DNA from: Bugula neritina | Lineage: Eukaryota > Bryozoa > Gymnolaemata > Cheilostomatida > Bugulidae | Length of the DNA: 64,000 nt | Assembly (NCBI GenBank): GCA_964035545.1 | Contig: OZ037771.1 | Location: 2,780,628-2,844,627 of the forward strand | Reading direction: 5' to 3' | Shown here: positions 50,501-61,888 of the stretch, one piece after another | How the letters are laid out: each line of letters begins with the position of its first letter | Position numbering within the stretch: position 1 is the stretch's first letter | Made by a program: the position numbers and the translations under genes | Notes under the pieces: model-generated | The model's input: only the letters and a program-made list of their open reading frames with translations | What the model was told of the DNA's origin: nothing | The model's database searches: none

Positions 50501-51553
50501 TATTAGAGCAGAGAATAAAACCAAGAAGGAAGTACTTAAAATCCAAACACAAAGTATTTGCTCAGAGCTGGTCTCAACTCTAGTAATATTATCCAGGTTG
50601 ATCAAGACTGATTCATAAAATAAAGCTTCGAAAGTGAAAGTTGTAGAAAAGTAAATATAGTTTGCAAATGGAAATAAATGCACAGGTAAATGATGCCATT
50701 TATCAACAACGTCTGCAAATCAGGATAATTAGAAACGCATTGACAATTGAAGAGTATTCATAGGCAGGACTTATTGCCTTTGACTGTGCTCATTCAGTTT
50801 CAAATTCCCTAAAGTTCATCATCTAAATTGCCTTCATATTTGCACAAAGCAGTTTATTCATGTCTTTCAACGCATTGTGTGCAGAGTGTTTGCAAGAATA
50901 GCAGCTATCTTGACCTGCTTGCTCCTTTCACAGGGGCGTACTCTCAACTCTTCAGGGAGACAGTACTTTTAACCTAGACAGCACTTTTAACCTAGACAGC
51001 CGACAAAGTATCTTAAAATTTACTCACGTAGGTTATGCTTTGATCGGCGCCTTCGTTTCTTTTTTGTATATTTGAGCAAATCTAACTCGTCGTCGTCGTC
51101 ACTGGATGATATTAAACGTTCATGGTCGTATTTAGTGCACCACATTGGGCTAGATTTATCATCAGTGTAGTCTGTATCAACACTGCTAGTTTCTTCATGA
51201 CTGCTCCATTGGTCGTAGTTCTCTTCCAAACCATCAAACTCATTCAACCCTTTTATATGCAACAGGTTCTGAAACATAGATAACTAGTAATAATCACAGT
51301 GATCCACACTTCGCACATTAGTATAATCTCAACATTAATCACATTTGCTGCATATCACATTCAGTATTAAATTTTCTTCAATCAAAATGCAAGCAAGGTA
51401 TCTTTCATGATGTGCAGAAGTGGGGTATATCAGAAAGGATTTCGTAGCACAATGAGGTCTAAAGTGAACAACTTCATGACTTACTTTATTTGATAACTCC
51501 AAGTCAAACAGCGATGATGGGACTAAATCTGTCAGCAAATCTATTCCTGCCAT
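40504..51553 (-). CDS. ELF: ELF/E74-type ETS transcription factor, long isoform
   Basis: Proposed long form, 378 residues: 51553-51485 (ATG), 51268-51028, 43378-43241, 42815-42711, 42388-42248, 42121-41981, 41518-41326 and 40612-40504 (TGA at 40504-40506). Phases match at every junction. The start gives [20 protein letters not shown]. Next comes an acidic stretch ([19 protein letters not shown]) and a basic nuclear-signal-like run (KKKRRRRSK), then the shared region and the ETS domain at about residues 280-363. The protein should bind GGAA sites and act in the nucleus. ELF1/2/4 and Drosophila E74 are the closest families by the ETS sequence and by the motif in the first shared exon. Confidence 0.8.
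41044..41259. mobile_element. MITE with 21-bp terminal inverted repeats and TA target site
   Basis: The left end 41044-41066 (TA then CAGTACTCCCTCCATACC...) is the inverse of the right end 41237-41259 with 3 mismatches in 23. The ends are TA-CAGT...ACTG-TA, typical of Tc1/mariner-type nonautonomous elements that duplicate TA. The 170-base core has no coding capacity. It lies in the last ELF intron, between the two ETS exons. Confidence 0.7.
41981..43378 (-). CDS. ELF: ELF shared middle exons
   Basis: Exons 43378-43241, 42815-42711, 42388-42248 and 42121-41981, all used by every proposed isoform. The first encodes [20 protein letters not shown], which resembles the conserved AAEALLNMDSPG motif of vertebrate ELF1/2/4. 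Ser-rich and Asn-rich sequence follows ([20 protein letters not shown]), then [20 protein letters not shown] and a basic stretch just before the ETS domain (PLMKRKRE). Donors and acceptors are good. Apart from the motif, I recognise no other domain. Confidence 0.85.
43713..44013 (-). CDS. ELF: ELF alternative first coding exon B (MTSSEY... start)
   Basis: ATG at 44011-44013 opens 100 codons ending at donor GTAAGA (phase 1), which splices in frame to 43378 (RYH then ADIC). The isoform would be 375 residues. The N-terminus begins [20 protein letters not shown] and is Ser/Thr-rich with a hydrophobic middle ([20 protein letters not shown]). I chose this ATG because the frame further upstream, although open, has no ATG between here and the TATA box. 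A TATA box lies 165 bases upstream, supporting an independent promoter. Confidence 0.75.
44176..44190 (-). promoter_or_regulatory. TATA box and E-box before ELF exon B
   Basis: On the minus strand CACGTG (44185-44190) is followed at once by GTATAAATAG (TATA core TATAAATA at 44176-44183). Initiation would be expected near 44145-44155, giving a 5' UTR of about 140 bases before the ATG at 44013. It is the clearest core promoter in the window. Confidence 0.7.
44191..47687. other. ELF intron between exons C and B
   Basis: AT-rich, no coding signal on either strand that I can support. It contains a G11 run at about 44657 and the array at 46855-47420. Short open frames show no conserved motif. Confidence 0.5.
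46855..47420. repeat. Second ACTAAT/AGTAGT array with a 56-bp duplication
   Basis: Words like those at 38080-38935. Inside it, 47151-47206 is repeated exactly at 47207-47262 (begins CTAACTGAAACGCTACCCAA), with the start of a third unit. Ends in GTAGTAGTAG runs. Lies in an ELF intron just downstream, in transcript sense, of exon C. Confidence 0.8.
47688..47754 (-). CDS. ELF: ELF alternative first coding exon C (MSEQTY... start)
   Basis: ATG at 47752-47754 opens 22 codons ([20 protein letters not shown], then AA). It ends at a donor GTAAAT in phase 1, the same phase as the other two ELF starts. Joined to 43378 it would give a 297-residue protein with the shared motif and the ETS domain but neither acidic nor Ser-rich N-terminus. 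The upstream sequence is locally CpG-richer. The exon is short, so the call rests on phase, splice site and context. Confidence 0.55.
47802..51027. other. ELF intron upstream of exon C
   Basis: The first few hundred bases next to 47801 may be the promoter of exon C. They are locally richer in CpG (CGCGGTACGATACGC) but have no TATA box I can point to. The rest is AT-rich without recognisable genes or repeats. Confidence 0.4.
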
Positions 51554-51581
51554 TCCCAAACTGTCTGGCTTACCTTCACTT
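51028..51581 (-). CDS. ELF: ELF distal coding exons (long isoform N-terminus)
   Basis: Exon 51581-51485 is preceded by TTTGTAG. It has 28 untranslated bases, then ATG at 51551-51553 in a fair context, and ends ELSNK at GTAAGT (phase 0). Exon 51268-51028 follows acceptor TGTTTCAG and encodes [20 protein letters not shown], the acidic run and [12 protein letters not shown], ending at GTGAGT in phase 1. Both are uninterrupted and fit the shared exon 43378. An in-frame TTG lies just before the chosen ATG but is not a likely start. The same strand and compatible phase link them to ELF despite the 7.6 kb intron. Confidence 0.7.
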
Positions 51582-54500
51582 CTACAAATGGAAAATAAAT
51601 GTTGTCAAACATTTCTTGCAAAGAAACTAGGTTATATTATGACAAGAGTTTTAAAAATATCAGCAATACACACTTTGTAAGATTATATACAACTAATACT
51701 AAGCATGCAATAAACATTGCTAACATTGAACAACCTAAAAGATGTTATGAAAACATGTAGCATTTGGTCTACATTAAATTCAGCAGTAAACATAACTTTG
51801 TCCTTCCAATTGACAATTGTTGGAATTGCCAGATAGGATGTGCCGGTCAGATTAAAATTCTAGAAGCTAAAAGTAGTTTAGAAGCTGCTGAAGGATCAAT
51901 CAAATAGTTGTCATAAAGTATTATAGTTGTAGGCAAATAGGATGGCTGATAAGTTTTGTTGGAGAAGAGATTAGCATAATTATTTCTTCAACTTGTCTGG
52001 GAGGAAAAGGCTGTTAAGTACAGTGAAATAGTACCAACCTATAAATGCATAAAAGTGCAATCTTCTAACTTAACTAGACTGTCAACCAACCAATAAGCCA
52101 GCTGTGTTTTATTACAATAGTTTCTATTTGGCAAATCTACATGCTTTACACAGAATTCAACAGTAGAGGTTGTTGTGTCATCATCTTATGGCACTAGTAA
52201 CTTTTGGCAGCGGTGACCTGAGGTATGAAACTTCCTCCATACCTGAGTGCCACTACTACTTGATTGAAAAATAACTGCGCAATGTTAGATGTGAGACACA
52301 GTGTTGAGTTACCACGTCTCTCGCGTACAGTTCTATAATAAAATCTGGACTCCTACACCAACCAACATTTCATGTACAGCTGCCTGATAACTGCTGCTTA
52401 AAATCACTTCACAGCAGCTGATAACAAACTCCCTCCTCAAATATCCCTATATGGACAAGGAAGTAAGTCCTATTCAACCACAAATGGGTTATCAATGTAA
52501 GCATTCAGAAGTAATGGCTTGGCTAGTTAAACGAAACTGACTAGGTCAAGTGAATTAATTCACACTATAGTTCTCTAATTCATGCCAATTATAATTTATA
52601 AACTAAAAGGTTTATCCCATTGAATAATAATTCAGTATTATTATTTTTCAGGTACTTGAATTTTCCTCTTAATTTCAAAAAGCTTTGGTTAAATTTTATC
52701 TCCCCTTGAACTAACTTGCAGCATATTCAAGTTCCTTCCCTGGATACCTAGACAGAAATTGTCCATTTCGATATTGGCAGGAGTTATATATCAATGGATT
52801 TAGTACAAGCTACAAAAGCAATTTTAAACATAAATTTCAGCTAGGCATTCATGTATAGTAAAGTGTTTATACTTTATCACCAAAATGCATTCAAGCAAAA
52901 AGTTAGAAATATCTTCATATACGGGAAAAGCATCTTACAAATTTCTAAATTGTATGCAATTTCAGTAGTTTTTAGGGTTCTTTATAATATTGTAATCACA
53001 GTTTCATTCAGTAGTGAGTTGACAATGCTGATCTAGAGTACCATAAAGGAGTACTGATGAAGTAATGGTGAACTATGTAGAGTGAACACTGGTGACACTG
53101 TATCCGGTTTCCCTCCCTCCCAGCTTTCACCCTGTTATTATATGCAGTTGGAAAAATCATAATGAGATGAAGCAACTTAATTAAACCAACTCCCACAACT
53201 GTAACTCTGCCATTGCTCAGACAACATAAGAATATCAGACTAAGTAGATGGACTACAACATTCAAGTTTAGGAATAAGACTTTTAGAGAAATAAGTTTCA
53301 GTACTATAGTATCTTGGCAGCTAGAATCCGGGCTATAAATCATTCACAGGCTATAAGATTATTAGCTGTAGTACCGCCCAGTTCAAGCCACAGTAATGAA
53401 TCCATCAACTTTATAAAATTTTCAAGTGTACTACAAGTACCAACGATGTTGATAATCAGTTTACAATCCTAGCGGCATGTCTAGTAATAATTATACTCCA
53501 ACAATATAATACCACGATAATGTTATAGATATTGAGTCAGTTGAGCAAACATCAAACTAGGTCATATAAACCATGTACAGTGCAACATACATGTCAAATG
53601 TTTCACCATCGAATGATCTGCTATGGCAGTGTTAATGTCATAACAGGTTGCTTTATCATTCACCAAAAGTCAGGCTTTTATCATCACTCAATTTCTCTGT
53701 AAGAGTTGCTTTATTGACTGAAATTATGTTGACTCAACGTTATCTGCCCCTTTGCACACCAAGTCTAACAACAAACTTATGATGCAATAAGATTGCGTTC
53801 TTCACTGAATCAAGATTTAGTAATTTAAGCACACACGTATTTTGGATGTAAACAAAGCAAAGTGTTAGTAGTTGGAGACTGCAATCAAGAATCTTGGAAG
53901 TCTATAAAGAGAAAAGCAGCTATGATCTAAATTCTAGTGGCTTACTTATAGTATATAATTCTTGTTCCACGGTTTTCCTACACTATTCCCAACACAATGT
54001 ATGAGAACACAACTTAAATTGCAAAGCTCTCAAAAATTAAATTTTCATTAATATCACATCCTTTATTTATCTTAGCAGCAGTGAAGTCTGCATATATTAG
54101 CCATGGATTTCGAGTCTCCCAAACATTCCACCGGAAACATGAGGATATCAATGATTACAACACCATCTACTCTTGCATAATTTAGTTATAGCAACATGCC
54201 TAATAAACTCAAAATACCTGAAGGGCTTCGGCCAAACTATGCCATACTGGTAGTGCCTACCAGCATGGTGAGCATTTATATACATGACAAAACCACATAG
54301 CAGTCTATTGACCTATCACCTAAGTGAAAAATATGTAATTGCCATATAATACTTGCTTAAATGTACCATTGAAGCCGAGATAATGCTAAGACGAGTAACT
54401 ATACATTATTATTCTTTTGCTGAGAGAATAAAATGACAATTGTGTAACTCTATTGAAGCAAATTCATGATATCAAATGAAAAGATTTCTGTCACAATCAC

Positions 54501-57500
54501 TGTTCACAAGATGTGTTGAAATCTCAGCAGATAATTTCTATTTACAATGCATCAGATTCTATAGAATTTCATTTTATCATTATCATTCTCTTTTCTAATC
54601 TTGTAAAAAGGGGGAGTGGCGTTGTATGGAGAGATATGATGTTTGTGATATTTCTGTGTCCATCAGCTTGGTTACAGTTAATACTTTGTTTTCATGCACT
54701 ATTACATTAGAATGGCTGCACTGTTATACTTGTGCATATTGTAGCAGTGTACTAATACCCACGTCTAACTATCTGTCTAACAGGATGTGTTCTCTCTACC
54801 CATTCCTAGTAGTCTACTAACTAGTATTAGATTTTAATCAGTCACAGTGATCCTACTGCAGTCTTAGGGAGGTCTAGTCCCTCCCCCCTCATTACATACT
54901 CAAAGTGATAGCCGTAGTATCATTTGATTCAACTCATGAAAGTTCTTAGAACTTGTAGATGTCTGAATGAGTGTAGCTTGCAATTGACTGGCAAAAAGTA
55001 TGTGTGATTATGATGAACTATGTGGGACCAACAGCGCTTTCTCTGGTTGCCATTCTCTGTCATGCCTCCTGCACACGGTTCTGTTATACTTAGCAACTAG
55101 TTATTAGACATTTAGTTTTCTTTAGTGAATTCCAGTTTAATCTCACAGCAGTGTGCTTGGTACAACTTGTGATGCGTGAGTGTGGTATTTCGTTTCTCTG
55201 TTCAACTTCATTCCTTGCAGTGGAGGTTTATATCAAGTTATGACCATATAAGGCAATGAGGTTTGGTTGACACATATTCCAAACAACATTGCCTACGTGC
55301 AATGCTAGCAGCTGTGATTCAGAGTTAATAATAGTCGTTGGGATTCTTTGCATTGAAGTTAATAACAAAACCGATACAGTTATTAGGCCAGTGATCATGA
55401 GTCAGCCGTAGCATGACACATCATCGTATGCCGATTACCATTATTAGAAGACAATTGACTAGTTACTAGCTGCAACTACTAGGGCAAACCTTTAGCATGT
55501 CAATCATTGAATCACTCAGTTTTTCTAACCTTCTGGTAGGAATATGGCTATGACTCTTAAGAACTGCACCAAAGTGGTGCTAACAACCTGTTACATAACT
55601 AATCCGAGCTGGTTGTTGCCCACTGCACTGAATTTAAAGTAGAGAACTTTGCCAATAACCTTATTTAGATAAGTTATTTGCATTTTATCAGCTGCATAAT
55701 GAAGAAAGAATTTGATTTGAATAGTATATCTGACTATCATATCACATTCAGTCGAGGGATAATAACGTGCTATATATTAGTTTACAATTCATACTTGCAA
55801 AAGTTTCAGTTATAGTTTACCATCAAGCACTGAAAAATGGACAGATCCTATACGTAAGAGAGGTCCCAGTTTGGTAACCTGTCTCATAGTTTCTATTATA
55901 ATTGGACTTTTTGCACAAGTACGGTTTATTTTAGATATCCACGTCAACAGACATAATATTAACAATATAATAGGAATTCTATTGCAAGCACTCAACCATC
56001 CAATATTGCAAAAACAAGGAGCAAGTATTTGACGTTAAAAAATTATAGCAATAGAGCATGACCAAAGTTACTGGGTCGAATCACAGGGTACACTTTAAGT
56101 TACCATTACTAAAGCTATGCACTACATATATTAGTTTAAATCTCAATATTTATGCTTCTCCATTTGCACCTTCTTGCATATTTTTTCAGCAGCTAGTGGT
56201 AGTCAAATATATCTATATATTTACTAAATCCAGGCAAACTAACTGGTCATTCACCGGCTCAACTTTACTCCAAATCTGCACTCAAATCATTTAATACTGT
56301 GCTTTGCCTATCAGGCATTATCAAATTCTAATCATGGAATTTCAAGATCGCGAGTCCGGGGTTGTCAGGCAGAAAGAAAGAGTTTCAAACATTAGTGGTC
56401 GACAGCTGTTTCGAGTCAAAACTATGTCGCAACACCTTAGAATAAATTAGTGTTAGTTTAAAGATGCCTTTGATAATATGTGGCATGACTCACTATGCGG
56501 CCAAACTTCCTTCTTCAGGTCTACTGGACTACTAAAAAGACTCTTTTATAAGCTGCAATATTATAGTTTTACTGTATGACTTTCAACAAGAACGTAATTC
56601 TTTTTAGCCACAAATTTCGCAAGCTTTGCAAAAGATGTTCAATGTTTTGTATCTAAAGTTGCATGTTTTATTCATGTCTACGGTTTAGACCTGTGACTGT
56701 CAAAAGATGAAGCCTGGGGTTTGCTAGCTGCAAGATAAAAACACAGCTTGGTTGCAGCTGCAGGGGCATATATATAGCCCTCAACTACCTTCAACATTTT
56801 TGGGCAGAACAATGCGTCATTGTCATAATGGCTATAGAAAAATTTATCATAAGAACAAGTTGAACCTTTAGATATGAAATTTAGTGACTTGTATAAAGTT
56901 AAATAAACTAAATGTTATTTTAGTTTTTTTATGAAGGTTTTGATGAAATCAGTGCAATGGTATGTTACATGAATTGAAAAATGAACATAATTTAGACTCA
57001 AGGTCAACAAGAAACATAAAATTAAATTTGAAATTCAAATCCTTTCTAGTTTAGCTATTCATAATTCAAATTGATAAAAGAAGGTGTAAAAAATTGTGCA
57101 AATTGAAGTTTTGTTTATAAAACTAAAAGGCATACACATTACACTAATATACTATTTAACTTTTTGATTTTATTGAAACCACACAAAATGAAAATTGGTG
57201 GTTTCGAGTTGGAATAATCTAGGGCCCTTATACAATAGCGAGACCCACTTTCCCCAAGTGCATACAGGTGGTTTCACTTTCACATGCTGCTGCGCGTATG
57301 AATACAAAGACACGCCCCTCAGTAACTTGAGTCGCACGAAGTATATTTCAATCTGTACTATTTTTGCAAAAAAATATATACCGCCAGCTTACATTCATTG
57401 TTTAGGTTGTCAGTTTGAAAAGAATAATTGTTTTTGAACGTCTTTTAACTTAGCGTATTTATTCTTTAACGGAGAGATGAGTCATAACTCACATGATGAT

Positions 57501-57608
57501 GATGCAGTGTTCAATAACGCTAAATGAGCCTACTTGCAAACGCAGACAAGCCCCAAAACAGCATTTTTCATTAATATAAGCATACGTAGACATTGGAAGT
57601 CTACTCAC
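51582..57608. other. Large 5' intron of ELF
   Basis: Six kilobases, AT-rich, with no exon, tRNA or transposon that I can support. An inverted pair AGGTATG...CATACCT near 52220-52246 resembles the MITE ends at 41044 and may be a remnant. A gene nested here cannot be excluded by eye. Confidence 0.35.
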
Positions 57609-57840
57609 CTGATAACTGGTCTTGCAGTGTATCTGTTATGTCCACTCCTACAGCTATTTTAGAGAAAATAAAAAGTGCCGCATATGACTGAGCAGTATGC
57701 GTTGACCTACATAGGCGGCACCGTGTATTGAAGAAAACTTTTTCATCGTGTGCATCGAGTGTATCGGCTTTTCATTGGTTGGCATTACATTCACGTGATC
57801 GCTTGCGACGTCATTGGTAGCAGGATTCCCCAATCAATGC
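57609..57840 (-). promoter_or_regulatory. Likely distal ELF promoter and noncoding first exon
   Basis: A good minus-strand donor (TTATCAG then GTGAGTAG) ends at 57609. About 165-210 bases upstream lie two CCAAT boxes (57774-57778 and 57813-57817), a CRE-like CGACGTCA (57806-57813) and an E-box CACGTG (57792-57797). No open frame in this exon fits the next coding exon, so it would be untranslated and join 51581. The link is an inference from donor strength and position. A gene on the plus strand could share the promoter. Confidence 0.45.
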
Positions 57841-59177
57841 GGGAGCTCTGGCAAGATTATTTTTAGCAGTACTGTAATTTGAATGACTCAGCAGGTATCT
57901 TTATATCAATAATAATAATTAATGAGGGTGCGCTATGTTGATAGTATCGGAGTGCAATTAGTACTCATAGCTACTAGCCGAGTGCTCTAGTGTTTACTTG
58001 TTTACATTACTTGTTCGTCTGCAACAAGCATTGTTTTGTACTTGAAGGCTGTTTTAGTGGAAAACAGAATTCAAATGCTCAAGAGATTTGAAGGATTTCC
58101 TTTCAGCTTTGGTTCTAGTAATTACTAACAGCATGAGAAGTTGTCTGTTCTTGAAACAAAAGCCATACTGAGAAAACTAAAACTAGAGCAAATTAAAATT
58201 TGAGTCCCATGCACCCAGCCAATATCAAATAGTTTGCATCAGAAAGTGTGACGAAGCACAAACCATAGCAACTGTGAAAATAACACAATGAGTGATGTTG
58301 ACAACAAAGTTGTATACTTGTATGCTAAATTCCAAGACAGTCAAGGCATTCTGGGTAATTGGCTACCTATTTTTAAATTCAACTTGGACAAAAAATAAAG
58401 AAGTTCAATTCCCATTTCGTTTGTCTCCTTACTAGCAACTAGAGTTGAAATTGTCAGGAAACATATTTTATGTTGTTTACGAAAAAATGCAAATCAAGTT
58501 AGAATGAATAACTGGTGGCAATTATTGTTGTAACATGAGAGGATATTTGTCAACTGGGGAATAACTTAGTGTGCCATTTCGTCTCATTGTATTTAGTTAC
58601 TGAGAAATGTTGCAACACTTTGGCCTTTACAAAATCTGGCAAAGATATTAATAGCGTTAACAGAGCTTGTCAAAATTATCTATTCCCAACAATAGAGTGA
58701 AAACTTTGCATACAATTGGTCCTTGCCTTAGTCCTATAGCATTCATTCAAGTAGGCAAACACCCCCCCCCCCTCCTATTTTAAATAAAGCAGTTGAAGTT
58801 TCCCCATTAAAGTTGCATATGAAATGCTGTGGACATTTGTTTTTGCACTATTGCCTTGGATATTTTGGAACTAAAAGAGGGAATAAAATAAAATCTCAAC
58901 AGTTTGCACTAGCAAATAGGGAATTTGGTTTTAAGTTTCTGTCTGTAGATTAATTTTGAATATTAAATCTAATCAAGTGGTGCATGGTGAAATGAGAATA
59001 ACCCGATCTATGATCAACTCTTCTCTTAACTTCATTTTCAACACTCTACATTTTGTTTAAGTAAAATCTGTTTTTCCTGCTATACATAGCTGAGTTTTGT
59101 CCTGAATGATAGTTTATTTTTATTAATTTTGTACACACTCTGTTAGTATCTATGGTCAACAGTCTAGATATAAAGTC

Positions 59178-59330
59178 TAACAGCAGCCATGGTCTAGTGG
59201 TGAGAGCACAGGCCTAGTGTGACAGGTCATGGGTTCAAGTCCAGGTCACTGGTGAGGTCAGAATTGTTACTGCGCTACAGCCCATTTCAAAACGTTCACC
59301 ACTAGGGGTTCTATCAGGAGTGGAGACTAT
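59178..59330 (+). mobile_element. tRNA-derived SINE-like element
   Basis: It begins AGCAGCCATGGTCTAGTGGT (A box TGGTCTAGTGG) with B box GGGTTCAAGTCC about 40 bases later, followed by an unrelated body. The opening AGCAGCC-TG is shared with the element at 14508, so they may be one family. Right end uncertain. Confidence 0.55.
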
Positions 59331-60039
59331 AAACAATGGTGTCTACAATGCTATTAGGTTCAGAGATCTGTGTATTGTTACTTAGACAGCTTTGTAAGTC
59401 ATTTCTGGGGTTTAGATTCAGAGTTTGGACAATGCTTTACATCATGGTCAGACAACTTCTTGATTATAAAATCTTGCTAGAACTGGTGCTGCTGCACAAT
59501 GGGAAGATGGCAGCTAATGGCGCTATAGCCAGACTCTACTCTAATTACAGAGTATTATACTAATTGGGTGGTAGTTTTCTCCCCTCTGTTATCATACACT
59601 TCCTTTACTCTGTTACCACGACGACTCTAGAAATACAACATTTTATTTAGTGTAGTTTTTTCATGAACATAAATTATTGTACGCAAATAAAATGGAACTG
59701 GTAGAGCTAAAACTTTCCCTCAATGTGCTATTAAAGGTACGTATCAAAATGTACTTGTACAAATACTAACATGTATAGTGTTACCTTACATGTATATATA
59801 ATATGTATAGTATTACCATATATAGTATATAACATATAATGTTTTAGTCTCTACAAGGAATTAAACCATATTGTGGTATGTTACTGGTATGAGTTACTAT
59901 ATAGTGTGATGATTGCTTAGTCAGCGGGTATACAAACACTTACAGCAATACAAGTTAGTTTGTGTGCTAAATATGTTTACAGTTTCATTTCAACAAAATG
60001 GTGGCAAATACCAACATAAATATTTGAATGAAAGAAGGC

Positions 60040-60425
60040 TTTTATTATATTATGATTACTATTACTATTACTATGACTGTCACTACTACTACTATCACTA
60101 TCACTATTACTATTACTATTGCTGTTACTATTACTGTTACTATTACTATATTACTGCTATATTGTTACTATTACTATTACTGCTATACTGCTACTATTAC
60201 TATTACTATTAATAGGACTATGACAATTACTATTACCCTTAGTATTACTGTTACTATCACTATGACAAAAACTATTGCTTTTACTAACACTATATTACTA
60301 CTATACCGTTACTATAACTATATATTACTACTATTATTACTATTACAATTACTCTTGCTACTACTATGACTATTAATATGGCTATGACTATTGCTATTAC
60401 TATCACGATCACTATTACTATGGCT
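60040..60425. repeat. ATTACT/ATTACTATC microsatellite
   Basis: Nearly 400 bases of ATTACTATT words with CACTACT and GCTATG variants. Open frames of poly-Thr/Ile/Tyr type here are artefacts. Confidence 0.9.
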
Positions 60426-61801
60426 ATAATAGCGGCTAAGCAAAAAATGTGCGCCATGCAGTATATAAGACTGCCCTCAGTAAATTCCATTTTAATCATA
60501 CAGTAGGAGCTGGTGATTAGTGCAAAAGTAACTGAGATTTCTATTCTAGTTGTTTGACTGTCAACTCAGATAAATTCCTAATAGCAAATTAAAATTTTCA
60601 TCATTCTTGGGGCAAATGCTATTAGATTATATAGCTTTGCATCTAGAAAATAAAGAGAAGATAACTTTCAAGTCTAAAAAGTATAATTTCACGAAGTACC
60701 TAATATGATTTTAATAATTGAATATTTGCAAAGTTGAACCATTAATTCGAATACCACAATGTATTTTAGCAAATAATTTAAATTATAATTTGCACAGAAA
60801 CTTTTGTTGAAATATTTGTGGTTTGCAACCTAAACATTAAGATAAGCTGCAACAGAAACTATAAAATTAAAACTGTCTTATGAATAAAGATTATTTATAA
60901 TTACTACACAGTTGGTTTAAGGTCATTACTTTCCAGATTCAGGCACTGCTTTATGTTATATATAAACGGTTTCCAGGGGATAGCTCGAACAGTTTTTGTC
61001 TCACATTAACAAGTTTTACATGAAAAGATAGCTCTTGCATTCCTCTTTCATATACTTTTTTAATTTTTCAATAAAAATTTTTTTGAGAAAGTTGTTGCAT
61101 AATAAGTAAAATTTTACACCCTCCATGTTCCACTGCTGTAGCACAGGGGATTCATTTTATAAAGTATAAAAGTTAAACTTGACATTCCTTGATATGTTTT
61201 CTCTAATATACTTTCTTTGTTTTTTGAAATTCTGTTTATGCTCTTCACAATTTGGTAAAAACATACACCATTTTGCAAGTTTCACTGCAATTTTCTAAAT
61301 TCTTCATATGGTGGTTCTAGCTACGCTCCTGTGACTAATTATAACATTCCTAGTACGTTTGCCGCTCTGCGCTATCACAATAACATATAGTACCCTCTCG
61401 CACAAATTGGCAGTCTATTGGATTTCTGCCAATATAATGTTCCCTGTTTTACATTAGCACTTAGCTGAATCATCTCACTATGTTACAATAATATATTGAA
61501 AATGCCTCAGCACAACATAATTCTTTGTTTGTTTGGCAGTTAATTTCAGCTAAATCACTTCACTTTGCAGTCTTGTCAGTAAAGGTCTGTCTATAGAGCA
61601 GCAGGTGTACTTTCAGTTTCTCTAATTCACATATGATTATTTTAAGTACATTGTATTCTATAAGATCAATTTAAGGTTTAGTCCAGTGTTCAGTATCTAA
61701 TTATTATGCATGTATGTTGTCTTACTGTTGAACAAAAGTTAAAAAAAAACTTTACAATTATAGCCATATTTATTATACATGCGTAGGATTTGCATAAGTT
61801 G

Positions 61802-61888
61802 ACAAAAAAAATTGCAACAAAACAGGGTTGAACCATAACCAACTAACTCCTCGCCGACGCCTCTAACCTCTAGACCACGCAGTCATCG
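61802..61888 (-). mobile_element. tRNA-derived SINE-like head
   Basis: Minus strand: GATGACTGCGTGGTCTAGAG and GTTAGAGGC form an A-box region, and GGTTCAACCC is a B box 35 bases on. An A/T-rich stretch with an 8-base T run follows. It does not form a complete tRNA cloverleaf. The body is short or absent. Confidence 0.45.

Noticed and set aside
59336-59563. 75-residue open frame MVSTMLLGSEIC...
   Set aside because: Adjacent to a SINE-like element, no recognisable domain, no splice context, codon use like the background.
60028-60499. Thr/Ile/Tyr-rich open frames on both strands
   Set aside because: ATTACT microsatellite; no protein character.
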